Source: Epilithonimonas caeni DSM 17710 (lineage in GTDB: Bacteria; Bacteroidota; Bacteroidia; Flavobacteriales; Weeksellaceae). Taken from it: a DNA stretch of 64,000 bases. The number at the start of each line of letters is the position of its first letter. Positions within the stretch are counted from its first letter, which is position 1. The DNA lies in the NCBI RefSeq assembly GCF_000426465.1, contig NZ_AUFK01000009.1, forward strand, positions 682,001-746,000, written 5' to 3'. A program made the position numbers and the translations under genes. Below the pieces are notes generated by a model, which had not been told where the DNA came from, searched no databases, and saw only the letters and a program-made list of their open reading frames with translations. This document shows, in pieces, positions 15,768 to 24,246 of this stretch.

Positions 15768-16178
15768 TTATCTGAATTGATCACTAAAATCCGAGAGCTT
15801 CTTCTTTTTCAAAAACTGGAGAACCAGATCATCCGTATCATTGAATAAAAGGCTCAGATTTTTGTTAATATCTTTCCCAACACTACAAAGCGGATTGGGA
15901 TTTTGATTCTTCTTCCCTAGAACTTCTGTATTTTTTACTGATTCATAAATTTCAGAAATACTGATTTGTTCAGGGTTTTTGGCAATTCTTACCCCACCTT
16001 CTTTTCCTTGCCGGCTTTCCACCAAACCGGATTTTTTCAAATTGATCAATTCTTTGCGGACAATCACAGGATTTACGTTTACACTTCCGGCAATCCAGTC
16101 GGAAGTTAACCATTCTTGCCCGTTTTGTGCAAGAAGTGTTAAAATATGGATAGCGGTTGCAAATCTTGTGTTGTTCAT
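15768..16178 (-). CDS. Rrf2-family transcriptional regulator, YwnA-like
   Basis: Regulator of 136 residues with an N-terminal winged helix (NTRFATAIHILTLLAQN ... VIVRKELINLKKSGLVES) and the Rrf2 wing QGKEGGVRIAK. Only one Cys is present (PLCSVG, about residue 98), so it lacks the three-Cys Fe-S cluster site of IscR/NsrR. It is rather of the thiol-sensing YwnA/CymR-like type (inference). It lies upstream of the oxidoreductase on the same strand, and similar palindromes precede both genes, suggesting autoregulation and control of the partner. Confidence 0.9.
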   Translation of the reverse strand: MNNTRFATAIHILTLLAQNGQEWLTSDWIAGSVNVNPVIVRKELINLKKSGLVESRQGKEGGVRIAKNPEQISISEIYESVKNTEVLGKKNQNPNPLCSVGKDINKNLSLLFNDTDDLVLQFLKKKKLSDFSDQFR

Positions 16179-16204
16179 TGTGCAAATTTAGAATAAATTT
16201 TAAT

Positions 16205-16223
16205 TGTAACAAAAATAATTACA
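16205..16223. promoter_or_regulatory. Candidate Rrf2 autoregulatory operator
   Basis: TGTAA, nine bases, TTACA, 27 bp upstream of the Rrf2 start. It overlaps a second, longer inverted repeat: AATAATTACAGT at 16214-16225 with ACTGTAATTATT at 16238-16249 (12 bp, perfect). Confidence 0.5.
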
Positions 16224-16279
16224 GTTAAAATTTATTGACTGTAATTATTTTATCCATTTATAGGCTTCAAAAAGTCAGT

Positions 16280-17746
16280 TTACCTGGTTTCAATTTCAAT
16301 GATTTTTTCACCTTTATCTCCAAGATATTTTTTAAGAATCGGACCATAAATTTTATAACCGTCATTCACGTTGGTGAAAATGATGAGGCCTTGTTTGGTT
16401 TTTGGTAAAAGAAAAACAATTGTATTCACACCTTTGTCGGAACCGCCGTGTGACAAAGCAGTTTCACCATTTCCTAAATCATAGATTTCAAAACCAAGTC
16501 CGAAAAATTTATCCTTTTTGGTGTCAATTTGTTTGGTTTTCATCGCTTCAAAAATTGGATTGGAAAGCAATTCATTATTCATCACAGCCATCAAAAAATT
16601 CCCATAGTCTTCTACGGTCGTAGTCAAATCATCTGCTGCATTAGCCGTTTTGTTTTTTACAATATCATAAGGTTTTAAATTTTCATCAAAACCGATAACA
16701 ATTCTGTGAGCATCCTTTTTCTCATTCCAGATGTAACTCGTATCGCTCATCCCAAGTGGTTGGAAAATGAGTTCCTTGCCCAATTCTTCAAGGCTTTTAT
16801 GAAATTTATTTTCGATGGCCTTTCTCAGATATTCAAAACCTTCTCCTGAATATTGGTATTTCGTTCCCGGTTCAAATTCGAAGGTCAATTTATTGTCTTT
16901 ATTCATCCACCTCCAATTTGGGAAACCTGTCTGATGGCTTAATATTAATCTCGTTGTCAGTTTTTTGTGTCTTACGTCTTTTGCGATATCCGGGTCTGTC
17001 CAATATTTATAAAGTGGTTCATCAAGATTCCATTTACCAAGACTTACCAAGCGCAAAACCATTATCGCCGTTACAGGTTTGGTTAAAGATGCTACATTGA
17101 AAAGGTTATTATAAGCCGCGGGGTTTTTGCCGTCTTGAGTTCCATAAACATTTATTTGTTTTAATTTCCCATCTTCAATTACACCCAAGCCTAAAGTAGG
17201 AATATGATTATCTTTCAACAATTGTTCGATGCTGTTATCGGTTCCATTTAACTTAGCTTCACCGTGGTCATAGCTTAGAACATCGCTCATTACCCAATTC
17301 TCGTTTTTCTTTGTCCAGACCGAAGTGAATTTTGCCTGACCGCCCAAAACGTCTTCTTTATGTTTTTCACGAATATAAAAACGATGTTCCCCGGTTTGAA
17401 TGGCACCGTATAATTCTCCATTGTTGTACAATGGGAAAACTTCCAGGCTGTTTTCAATAACTTTCCGGATCGGTTTTTGGTTGGGATTTCCACAAATATT
17501 TTGTTTTGTTCTTTCCAAGAATAATTTTTTATCCTGAAAGCCACCGTTATCGTGATAGAATTTCAGGTTATCATCCACCGATTTTTCCAAGTAAGCGATA
17601 TCACAACCGTTAAATCCTCGTTCGAAGAAAATGCTGTCCTGTTTTTTGAGTTCCAAAAATAAAGGTGAACTTTTATCGATTTGGGCATTAAGATTTCCGA
17701 TAGAGAATAGTAGAATTAGAAAGATGATCCCGAGTTGTTTTGTCAT
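16280..17746 (-). CDS. Exported serine hydrolase (beta-lactamase class C fold) with NTF2-like domain
   Basis: Protein of 488 residues. The start at 17746 (MTKQLGIIFLILLFSIGNLNAQ) is chosen because it gives a clean Sec signal; the frame opens at 17824 but the extra 26 residues do not fit. An N-terminal SnoaL/DUF4440 NTF2-like domain spans about 25-165. The class C beta-lactamase/DD-peptidase domain has the SxxK nucleophile S220 (NVASLTKPV), a YSG triad in YQYSGEGFEYL and ALSHGGSDKG near the KTG/HxG position. It probably hydrolyses peptides or esters in the periplasm. It follows a membrane XRE regulator on the same strand. Confidence 0.88.
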   Translation of the reverse strand: MTKQLGIIFLILLFSIGNLNAQIDKSSPLFLELKKQDSIFFERGFNGCDIAYLEKSVDDNLKFYHDNGGFQDKKLFLERTKQNICGNPNQKPIRKVIENSLEVFPLYNNGELYGAIQTGEHRFYIREKHKEDVLGGQAKFTSVWTKKNENWVMSDVLSYDHGEAKLNGTDNSIEQLLKDNHIPTLGLGVIEDGKLKQINVYGTQDGKNPAAYNNLFNVASLTKPVTAIMVLRLVSLGKWNLDEPLYKYWTDPDIAKDVRHKKLTTRLILSHQTGFPNWRWMNKDNKLTFEFEPGTKYQYSGEGFEYLRKAIENKFHKSLEELGKELIFQPLGMSDTSYIWNEKKDAHRIVIGFDENLKPYDIVKNKTANAADDLTTTVEDYGNFLMAVMNNELLSNPIFEAMKTKQIDTKKDKFFGLGFEIYDLGNGETALSHGGSDKGVNTIVFLLPKTKQGLIIFTNVNDGYKIYGPILKKYLGDKGEKIIEIETR

Positions 17747-17833
17747 TGTTTTAATTTTTGACAAAGGTTCAGAATTAATTGATCTTAATTCAAAAAAACA
17801 GCCCGACAAAAACCCGACAATCACCTGTCGGCT

Positions 17834-18421
17834 TCATATCATACTGAAATTCAGCTTATAATAAAGACTTTGCTTTTTATCTAATTCGTAAGCGTTTCTC
17901 AGGATAATATAGACATTTGCTAAGGTCAATGAAATCATCGTCACCATTACAGACCCACTTCCAAGCTTTAAAAAAGCAACCAGAAAAAAGATAATCGGAG
18001 CAATAATCGCCAGAATGATCTGAAGCGAAATGATTTGTCGGATGATTGGAGATCTCTGTTTTGAAATTAGCATTATCAACAGAGGTGGGAGAAAATTGGC
18101 AATCGGAAACCAACATAACGGAAGCGAAGAAAGATTGATTATTTTAATTAAACCGAGATTTTCAATTGGTTCATTTTCTATTATTGAAATTGATTGTTCA
18201 ACAATTGATATATCTGCAACAGATCCTTCTACCGGATCATCTGGAGTTAATAGATCACTTTCTGAAACATCAAGACTGGAGGCCAAAGTTTTCAAGGTAT
18301 AACCTTTTGGTTCTGTTCCAGCTTCGATTCTTTGGATTGTTCTCACGGAAAGCCCCGATTTTTCGGCTAATTCTTCCTGAGTTAGATTTTGTTTTTCCCT
18401 GATTTTTTTTAATTCCGACAT
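17834..18421 (-). CDS. XRE-family regulator with C-terminal four-TM domain
   Basis: Protein of 195 residues. An N-terminal XRE HTH (about 3-58: LTQEELAEKSGLSVRTIQRIEAG) is followed by a linker and a C-terminal hydrophobic region (about 95-185) with roughly four TM segments, so the DNA-binding domain is tethered to the inner membrane. It is a paralogue of 51524-52063 with the same layout. The serine-hydrolase gene follows 87 bp downstream on the same strand. A 21-bp palindrome upstream suggests autoregulation. Membrane input to DNA binding is inference. Confidence 0.87.
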   Translation of the reverse strand: MSELKKIREKQNLTQEELAEKSGLSVRTIQRIEAGTEPKGYTLKTLASSLDVSESDLLTPDDPVEGSVADISIVEQSISIIENEPIENLGLIKIINLSSLPLCWFPIANFLPPLLIMLISKQRSPIIRQIISLQIILAIIAPIIFFLVAFLKLGSGSVMVTMISLTLANVYIILRNAYELDKKQSLYYKLNFSMI

Positions 18422-18449
18422 TTTCTAAAATAATCAAAACAAATTTAAA

Positions 18450-18470
18450 AATTCAAAATTGTTTTGAATT
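18450..18470. promoter_or_regulatory. Palindrome upstream of the XRE-TM gene (operator candidate)
   Basis: AATTCAAAA and TTTTGAATT flank three bases. On the minus strand a TAAATTTG promoter element lies at 18447-18440, between the palindrome and the gene, so a bound protein would sit in the -20 to -35 zone. Confidence 0.45.
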
Positions 18471-18477
18471 ATAATTC

Positions 18478-18507
18478 ACAAAAAAACCTTTCTTTTTAGA
18501 AAGGTTT
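18478..18507 (-). terminator. Terminator after the 121-residue membrane-protein gene
   Basis: On the minus strand AAACCTTTCT pairs with AGAAAGGTTT (10 bp) across an AAAA loop and is followed by a T run. Confidence 0.8.
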
Positions 18508-18512
18508 AAGTT

Positions 18513-18878
18513 TTATTTCATATTAAGAACTTTGTCGACAACATAAACGGTGTTCCCGCGCGAAGGCAAAGTCCCGTGATATTCTTTGTAGTGGAGGTCA
18601 AAATATTTCCCGCTATTCATTTCCAATTGTTTGAAAACAGCTTCGTTTTCAATAGAAAATTCGAATTGGTTACTGCCAATCGGTGCACCAGGTTTTGCAG
18701 CTCCAAAGCCTTCCTGGATCAATTTTCCTTCGTAAGTCTTGAAGATGTTGCCTTTGTTCACAGCATAATTGAGATATCCTGACTTAATGCCTTCTCCGAA
18801 AACAAAGTAATATTTCCACCAGACGAAGACGCCCAGGAATAAGAAAATTACAGCTAAGGTCATCCAAAGATATTTCAT
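18513..18878 (-). CDS. Small membrane-anchored protein, unknown
   Basis: Protein of 121 residues with one N-terminal TM segment (MKYLWMTLAVIFLFLGVFVWW) and a soluble domain, likely extracytoplasmic, containing GEGIKSGYLNYAVNKGNIFKTYEG and a C-terminal LHYKEYHGTLPSRG. Homologues in Bacteroidetes genomes are, as I recall, often mislabelled 6-phosphogluconate dehydrogenase. The length and the lack of a Rossmann motif exclude that enzyme. It is 31 bp downstream of the acyl-CoA dehydrogenase on the same strand and may be co-transcribed. Confidence 0.7.
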   Translation of the reverse strand: MKYLWMTLAVIFLFLGVFVWWKYYFVFGEGIKSGYLNYAVNKGNIFKTYEGKLIQEGFGAAKPGAPIGSNQFEFSIENEAVFKQLEMNSGKYFDLHYKEYHGTLPSRGNTVYVVDKVLNMK

Positions 18879-18909
18879 ACTCTGTGTTTTTAATGTTGAC
18901 CAAAGTTAG

Positions 18910-20052
18910 TTATTTTTTTGATATAGCTCTGGAAATCACAATTTTTTGAATTTCGGAAGTTCCTTCATAAATCTGAGTGATTTTCGCATCACGCATCATT
19001 CTTTCCACGTGGTACTCTTTTACATAGCCATAGCCACCGTGAATCTGAACTGCTTCGATCGTTGTATCCATCGCAACCTGAGATGCGTACAATTTTGCCA
19101 TTGCACCGCTTTCCGAGATATCCTTACCTTCATCTTTTTCAGCGGCTGCTTTGTAGATCAGCATTCTTGCAGCTATAATGCTTGTATGCATATCAGCCAA
19201 TTTGAAAGCGATTGCCTGATGATTGATGATCTCTGTCCCAAAAGATTTTCTTTCTTTAGCATATTTCAAAGACAGTTCATAAGCTCCGGAAGCTATTCCT
19301 AAAGCCTGAGAAGCAATCCCTATTCTACCACCGTTAAGAACTGCCATCGCAAAATTGAATCCAAAACCATCGTCCCCGATTCTGTTTTCTTTTGGAACTT
19401 TAACATCTGTAAACATTAGAGAATGTGTATCGCTGCCACGGATTCCCAGTTTATCCTCTTTCTTTCCTACAACAAAGCCTTCCCAACCTTTTTCCACAAT
19501 AAAAGCATTGATTCCCTTATGTTTTTTCTCTGGATTGGTTTGTGCAATTACAATATAATAAGTGGCGTTTCCACCATTTGTAATCCAATTTTTGGTTCCG
19601 TTCAAAAGATAATGATCACCTTTATCTTCTGCCGTTGTGGACTGAGAAGTCGCATCAGAACCAGCTTCCGGCTCAGACAAGGCGAAAGCGCCGATCACCT
19701 CACCGCTTGCAAGTGGTTTCAGATATTTCATTTTTTGCTCTTCATTACAGAATTTTTCCAAACCTGCGCAAACCAAAGAATTATTAACGGACATTACTAC
19801 TGCAGCAGATGCATCAACTTTAGCAATCTCTTCCATTGCCAGAACATAGGAAACACTATCCAGACCGGCACCGCCGTATTTTGGGTCAACCATCATCCCG
19901 AGGAATCCCATTTCGCCCATTTTTTTTACGGCATCATAAGGAAATTTTTGTTCATTGTCTCTTTCGATAACGCCTTCCAAAAGCTCTGCTTGTGCAAAAT
20001 CCCTTGCGGCCTGCTGAATCATCTTTTGCTCTTCTGTAAGATTGAAATCCAT
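18910..20052 (-). CDS. Acyl-CoA dehydrogenase
   Basis: FAD enzyme of 380 residues catalysing alpha,beta-dehydrogenation of acyl-CoA, the first oxidation of beta-oxidation. The N-terminal helical domain starts MDFNLTEEQKMIQQAARDFA. The FAD/substrate signatures FALSEPEAGSDATS and GGYGYVKEYHVERMMRDAKI are intact, and the catalytic Glu lies in QIYEGTSEIQK near residue 363, the position typical of short/medium-chain enzymes. It is divergent from two acyl-CoA synthetases, which would supply its substrate. Confidence 0.94.
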   Translation of the reverse strand: MDFNLTEEQKMIQQAARDFAQAELLEGVIERDNEQKFPYDAVKKMGEMGFLGMMVDPKYGGAGLDSVSYVLAMEEIAKVDASAAVVMSVNNSLVCAGLEKFCNEEQKMKYLKPLASGEVIGAFALSEPEAGSDATSQSTTAEDKGDHYLLNGTKNWITNGGNATYYIVIAQTNPEKKHKGINAFIVEKGWEGFVVGKKEDKLGIRGSDTHSLMFTDVKVPKENRIGDDGFGFNFAMAVLNGGRIGIASQALGIASGAYELSLKYAKERKSFGTEIINHQAIAFKLADMHTSIIAARMLIYKAAAEKDEGKDISESGAMAKLYASQVAMDTTIEAVQIHGGYGYVKEYHVERMMRDAKITQIYEGTSEIQKIVISRAISKK

Positions 20053-20199
20053 AAGTTTTTTATTATATTTTTCGTTCGTAAATATAAACTTTTTGGCAAA
20101 AAATCAAAGAAGATTGTCGCATTTTGTTGTTTGAGAAAAAAAAATTATATTTACGATAATGTAAACTCAATTTTAATAATATATTAACAAAGATATTTT

Positions 20200-21969
20200 A
20201 TGAACGTTAAAAGAATATTCGACTTCTCTGCTCTTGCTTTCGAAAAATTTCCGAAAGAAGATTGTCTTGTCACGAAGAAAAACGGAAATTGGATCAAAAC
20301 ATCTACTCTTGAGTTTATCAATCAAGGGAACAAAATTTCTAGAGGTCTTTTGAAGCTTGGTATAAAACCAGGCGACAAAATTGGTCTGATATCTTCTAAC
20401 AACAGAACAGAATGGGCCGTGATGGATCTGGGAATTTCCCAGATCGGCGTGGTTACAGTTCCGGTTTACCCTACCATTTCCGAAGAAGATTATGTTTATA
20501 TCTTCAATAATTCTGAAATCAAATACTGCTTTGTTTCCGATGCAGACCTTTATAAAAAAATCACAAATGCAAAACCTAACATCCCATCATTAGTAGGAGT
20601 TTTCACATTTGATGATATTGATGGTGCGCCCAACTGGAACGAGATCCTTGACCTTGGGGAAAATGATGCAACTCAAATTGAAGTGGATGATCTGGCAAAA
20701 TCTATCAATCCGGAAGATCTTGCTACAATCATTTATACTTCCGGAACGACAGGAAAACCAAAAGGTGTTCAACTGACCCACAACAATCTGGTTTCGAATG
20801 TCACTGCAAGTACGCCAAGAATCCCGAAAGATAAAAGTCTTGATTATAAGGATATGAAAGCGCTTAGTTTTCTTCCGATTTGCCACGTTTTCGAAAGGAT
20901 GATCTTCTATCTATATCTAAGTAATGGAATTTCTATCTATTTCGCTGAAAGCATCGAAAAAATTGGAGAAAATGTGAAGGAAGTGAAGCCTCAATACATG
21001 ACGGTTGTTCCAAGATTGGTGGAAAAAGTTTACGACTCTATTTATAACAAAGGAACAGCTGCAGGTGGATTGAAGTCTAAGATTTTCCTTTGGTCTTTAG
21101 GAATTGCTGAGAAATACGAATTAGGAAAGCCAAAAACATTTATGCACACCATTGCGGACAAATTGGTTTTCAAAAAATGGAGAGAAGGTTTAGGTGGAAA
21201 TCTGATCACGTTGGTTTCCGGTTCTGCTGCCCTATCAAAACGTTTGAACACAATGTTCCACGCTGCCGGAATTCCAATTTTGGAAGGTTATGGCTTGACG
21301 GAAACTTCGCCTGTTATTTCGGTCAACAGCTTTGGTAAAGTGAAAGTTGGCTCTGTGGGAATTCCCCTTGAAAATGTAAAAGTTAGAATAGAATCTGATG
21401 GCGAAATCGTTGTAAAGGGACCTTCTGTTTTCGATGGCTATTACCGGGACGAGGAAAAAACGAAAGAAGCTTTCACCGATGATGGTTATTTCAGAACCGG
21501 TGATATCGGACATCTTGATGAAGATAATTTCCTTTTTATTACAGATAGAAAAAAAGAAATGTTCAAAACCTCGGGAGGAAAATTTGTTGCGCCTCAGGTG
21601 ATAGAGAACTTGGCAAAAGCTTCCAAATTCATTGAACAGATCATGGTTGTCGGTGACGGTGAAAAAATGCCTTGTGCATTGGTCCAGCCGGATTTTGCTT
21701 ATGCAAAAAATTGGGCAGAACTGCATAATGTAAAAATCATTGATTCTCATAAAGAAATTGCAGCGAACCCAGCCGTAAAATCTAGAATCGAAAAGGAAAT
21801 CGAGAAAATCAATGAGCATCTCGGGAAATGGGAGCAGATCAAAAAAATTGAATTGACCCCAAAAGTCTGGACGATCGACGACGGACTTCTGACGCCAACC
21901 CTTAAACTGAAAAGAAAGGCTATAAAAGCTGAATTTCAAGATCTATACGACAGAATGTACAAAGAATAA
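20200..21969 (+). CDS. Long-chain acyl-CoA synthetase, copy 1
   Basis: AMP-forming ligase of 589 residues (FadD/FACS group, COG1022) that activates fatty acids to acyl-CoA. The ATP/AMP motif is IIYTSGTTGKPKGV, the A5 region EGYGLTETSP and the hinge ITDRKKEMFKTSGGK. The C-terminal Lys-bearing segment GLLTPTLKLKRKA holds the catalytic lysine region. It is about 70 % identical by eye to the next gene (22061-23821) and has its own terminator, so the two are separately expressed paralogues. Confidence 0.94.
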   Translation: MNVKRIFDFSALAFEKFPKEDCLVTKKNGNWIKTSTLEFINQGNKISRGLLKLGIKPGDKIGLISSNNRTEWAVMDLGISQIGVVTVPVYPTISEEDYVYIFNNSEIKYCFVSDADLYKKITNAKPNIPSLVGVFTFDDIDGAPNWNEILDLGENDATQIEVDDLAKSINPEDLATIIYTSGTTGKPKGVQLTHNNLVSNVTASTPRIPKDKSLDYKDMKALSFLPICHVFERMIFYLYLSNGISIYFAESIEKIGENVKEVKPQYMTVVPRLVEKVYDSIYNKGTAAGGLKSKIFLWSLGIAEKYELGKPKTFMHTIADKLVFKKWREGLGGNLITLVSGSAALSKRLNTMFHAAGIPILEGYGLTETSPVISVNSFGKVKVGSVGIPLENVKVRIESDGEIVVKGPSVFDGYYRDEEKTKEAFTDDGYFRTGDIGHLDEDNFLFITDRKKEMFKTSGGKFVAPQVIENLAKASKFIEQIMVVGDGEKMPCALVQPDFAYAKNWAELHNVKIIDSHKEIAANPAVKSRIEKEIEKINEHLGKWEQIKKIELTPKVWTIDDGLLTPTLKLKRKAIKAEFQDLYDRMYKE

Positions 21970-21974
21970 TGACA

Positions 21975-21999
21975 AGCTATCCAATGGATAGCTTTTTTT
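21975..21999 (+). terminator. Terminator between the acyl-CoA synthetase paralogues
   Basis: AGCTATCC pairs with GGATAGCT across an AAT loop and is followed by a T run. Confidence 0.85.
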
Positions 22000-22021
22000 C
22001 TGAGGGTTTTCCATATTTATT

Positions 22022-22029
22022 TATATTTG
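22022..22029 (+). promoter_or_regulatory. Candidate TAnnTTTG promoter for copy 2
   Basis: TATATTTG lies 32 bp upstream of the ATG at 22061 and just after a terminator, so an independent start is expected. No good TTG -33 box is visible. Confidence 0.45.
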
Positions 22030-22060
22030 CGTTAAACGATAGTTTAAAACATATCACAAA

Positions 22061-23821
22061 ATGGAAGTAAAAAGAATCTTCGACATTCCTTATTATTCGA
22101 AAGAACATTTCGAAAAAGATGATTTTATCTGTGACAAGAGAAACGGGAAATGGGAGAAAATCTCAACGGATGACTATATCAAAATCACAAACCAGCTATC
22201 CAGAGCTTTATTGAAATACGGTCTCAAAAAGGGAGATAAAATTGCCATCACTTCTTCCAACAACCGGGTCGAGTGGTGTTTTTTTGACCAAGCGGCTTTA
22301 CAGATCGGCATCGTGACCGTTCCGGTCTATCCTTCCATTTCGGCTGAAGACTGTGTTTATAATCTGGAAAATTCGGATTCTAAGATCTGTATTGTTTCTG
22401 ATGCAAAATTATATGACAAGATCAATTCGGTTAAAAATCAATTACCGGATTTGCAGGAGATCTTTACATTTGACAATGTTGAAAATGCTAAAAACTGGAA
22501 AGAACTATTTGATTTAGGAAAAGAAAATGATAATCAGCAAGAAGTTGATTCGATTAAAGATTCGATTTCTGAAGATGATCTGGCTTCGATTATTTATACT
22601 TCCGGCACGACAGGGAAACCAAAAGGCGTAATGCTGACACATAAAAACATTGTTTCCGATGTGATTGGCTGTGAAGACAGAATCCCGCACAAGGATTCCA
22701 AAAACAGAGCATTGAGTTTTCTTCCACTTTGTCACGTTTACGAAAGAATGATTCTGTATCTTTTCACAACCAACGGGATTTCTATGTATTTTGCTGAAAG
22801 TAATGAAAAACTCAGTGAAAATCTAAAGGAAGTAAAACCGCAATATATGACGGTTGTACCGAGAATGGTGGAAAAGGTCTATGATGCGATCTATAAAAAA
22901 GGAACCGAGTCCGGCGGAATCAAAGCCAAAATCTTCCTCTGGTCCCTGAAAGTTGCTGAAAATTACAAATTGGGAAGTTCAAAATCTTTGGCTCACATCA
23001 TTGCGGATAAAATCGTTTTCAGCAAATGGAGGGAAGGTTTGGGCGGAAATCTCATCACATTGGTTTCCGGTTCCGCCGCTTTATCAAAACGTCTGAATAC
23101 CATGTTTCATGCTGCCGGAATTCCGATTTTGGAAGGTTACGGATTGACGGAAACTTCGCCTGTAATTGCAGTTAACAGTTTTGAATTTACAAAAATCGGT
23201 TCGGTTGGCAGACCAATCAAAAATATCGATGTGAAAATCCAGGAAGATGGGGAAATCACGGTGAAAGGTCCAACTGTAACGCAGGGTTACTACAAAGATG
23301 AGGAACAGACAAAACAGATCTTCACAGAAGATGGTTACTTCAAAACCGGTGATATTGGAATTTTGGATGAGGATAATTTCCTTTTCATTACGGACAGAAA
23401 AAAAGAAATGTTCAAAACTTCCGGCGGGAAATATGTTGCACCTCAGGTGATCGAAAATCTTGCAAAAGCCTCTCAATTCATCGAACAGATCATGGTCGTT
23501 GGTGACGGTGAAAAAATGCCTACAGCATTAATTCAACCTGATTTTGAACATGCTAAAACCTGGGCTTCAAAAAATAATATAAATGTAGGGACTTCTCTTG
23601 AAGACATTGCCAGTTCTAAAGAATTAAAATCTGAAATCGAAAAGGAAATCGAGAAGATCAATCAACATCTTGGAAAATGGGAACAAGTCAAAAAAATTGA
23701 ATTAACACCTGAGATCTGGACCGAAGACAACGGACTGCTCACGCCTACTCTAAAACTGAAAAGAAAAGCCGTAAAAGAGCATTTTATTAAGTTGTATGAG
23801 AAGCTATATGATAGAAATTAG
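22061..23821 (+). CDS. Long-chain acyl-CoA synthetase, copy 2
   Basis: Paralogue of 586 residues of the preceding gene with the same motifs: IIYTSGTTGKPKGV, EGYGLTETSP, ITDRKKEMFKTSGGK and GLLTPTLKLKRKA. Divergence is greatest in the N-terminal 60 residues and in the segment after about residue 480, while the catalytic core is nearly unchanged. This tandem duplication may separate chain-length preference or growth-condition use (inference). A palindromic repeat element lies right after the stop. Confidence 0.93.
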   Translation: MEVKRIFDIPYYSKEHFEKDDFICDKRNGKWEKISTDDYIKITNQLSRALLKYGLKKGDKIAITSSNNRVEWCFFDQAALQIGIVTVPVYPSISAEDCVYNLENSDSKICIVSDAKLYDKINSVKNQLPDLQEIFTFDNVENAKNWKELFDLGKENDNQQEVDSIKDSISEDDLASIIYTSGTTGKPKGVMLTHKNIVSDVIGCEDRIPHKDSKNRALSFLPLCHVYERMILYLFTTNGISMYFAESNEKLSENLKEVKPQYMTVVPRMVEKVYDAIYKKGTESGGIKAKIFLWSLKVAENYKLGSSKSLAHIIADKIVFSKWREGLGGNLITLVSGSAALSKRLNTMFHAAGIPILEGYGLTETSPVIAVNSFEFTKIGSVGRPIKNIDVKIQEDGEITVKGPTVTQGYYKDEEQTKQIFTEDGYFKTGDIGILDEDNFLFITDRKKEMFKTSGGKYVAPQVIENLAKASQFIEQIMVVGDGEKMPTALIQPDFEHAKTWASKNNINVGTSLEDIASSKELKSEIEKEIEKINQHLGKWEQVKKIELTPEIWTEDNGLLTPTLKLKRKAVKEHFIKLYEKLYDRN

Positions 23822-23838
23822 GAACATTCGAATTACTC

Positions 23839-23942
23839 GCAGCCCGACTTGAGCGGAAATCCTTTTTTGCGTGGACAGTAAGTTCTATCTAAATTGAAAT
23901 CTTCTGCAAAAAAGATTGGGAGCGGAAGGCGGATTAAGCTGC
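23839..23942. repeat. REP-like foldable element
   Basis: Outer arms GCAGC (23839) and GCTGC (23938) enclose an inner inverted repeat, AATCCTTTTTTGC with GCAAAAAAGATT (one bulge), and a unique loop of about 35 bases. The GCCCGACTTGAGCGGAAA and GGGAGCGGAAGGCGG segments are GC-rich against an AT-rich background. The style recalls dispersed repeats I associate with Flavobacteriia intergenic regions; copy number cannot be judged here. It has no ORF. It resembles the element at 42651-42822 in design and in the CGGGCTG/CAGCCCG box. Confidence 0.5.
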
Positions 23943-24003
23943 CCTAAAAATAATTTTCAAAATCTAAAAGTTTATCTTTGTCATCGTTATTTGAAAACCA
24001 AAT

Positions 24004-24243
24004 ATGATCATAACCCGATTAGAATTGATAAAGATCTGTGAAAGATTCCTCTCTGATGAAGTCAGCAAAGAAGAATTGATTCATTTTGCAACTTCTGTAA
24101 TGTTTGATGATGAAGATAAGTATGAATGTGAAGATGAAGTTGTGGAAGAGATTTTGTCGCAATGGGATAATGCGCAAACTCAATCTAAAATCAATAAGAC
24201 AAGTATTCAGTTTTTGAAAAATGCACTTCAAGATTTGAATTAG
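24004..24243 (+). CDS. Small acidic protein, unknown
   Basis: Protein of 79 residues, strongly acidic in the middle (MFDDEDKYECEDEVVEEIL) and predicted helical throughout. No signal peptide or TM. ATG start in a plausible context, followed closely by a good terminator. The pattern (short helical, acidic, ending ...FLKNALQDLN) is like small immunity-type or regulatory partner proteins, but no toxin-like neighbour is present, so I make no functional call. Confidence 0.65.
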   Translation: MIITRLELIKICERFLSDEVSKEELIHFATSVMFDDEDKYECEDEVVEEILSQWDNAQTQSKINKTSIQFLKNALQDLN

Positions 24244-24246
24244 TAC

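Noticed and set aside
17747-17824. N-terminal extension of the serine hydrolase beginning at 17824
   Set aside because: It would precede a standard signal peptide with an unrelated leader; the ATG at 17746 gives a normal Sec signal.
18513-18878. 6-phosphogluconate dehydrogenase
   Set aside because: Only 121 residues with a TM anchor and no NADP-binding motif; that label seems to be a propagated misannotation.
19423-20187. Plus-strand frame of about 250 codons opposite the acyl-CoA dehydrogenase
   Set aside because: Antisense to a clear, full-length acyl-CoA dehydrogenase; sequence is Cys/Phe-rich and domainless, typical of a shadow frame.
21235-21939. Long open frame on the minus strand (over 200 codons)
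   Set aside because: It lies wholly inside the acyl-CoA synthetase gene on the other strand, has no recognisable domain, and matches the composition of a reverse-frame shadow.
24004-24243. Antitoxin of a toxin-antitoxin pair
   Set aside because: Small and acidic, but the neighbours (an acyl-CoA synthetase gene upstream and convergent membrane-protein genes downstream) include no toxin-like protein.
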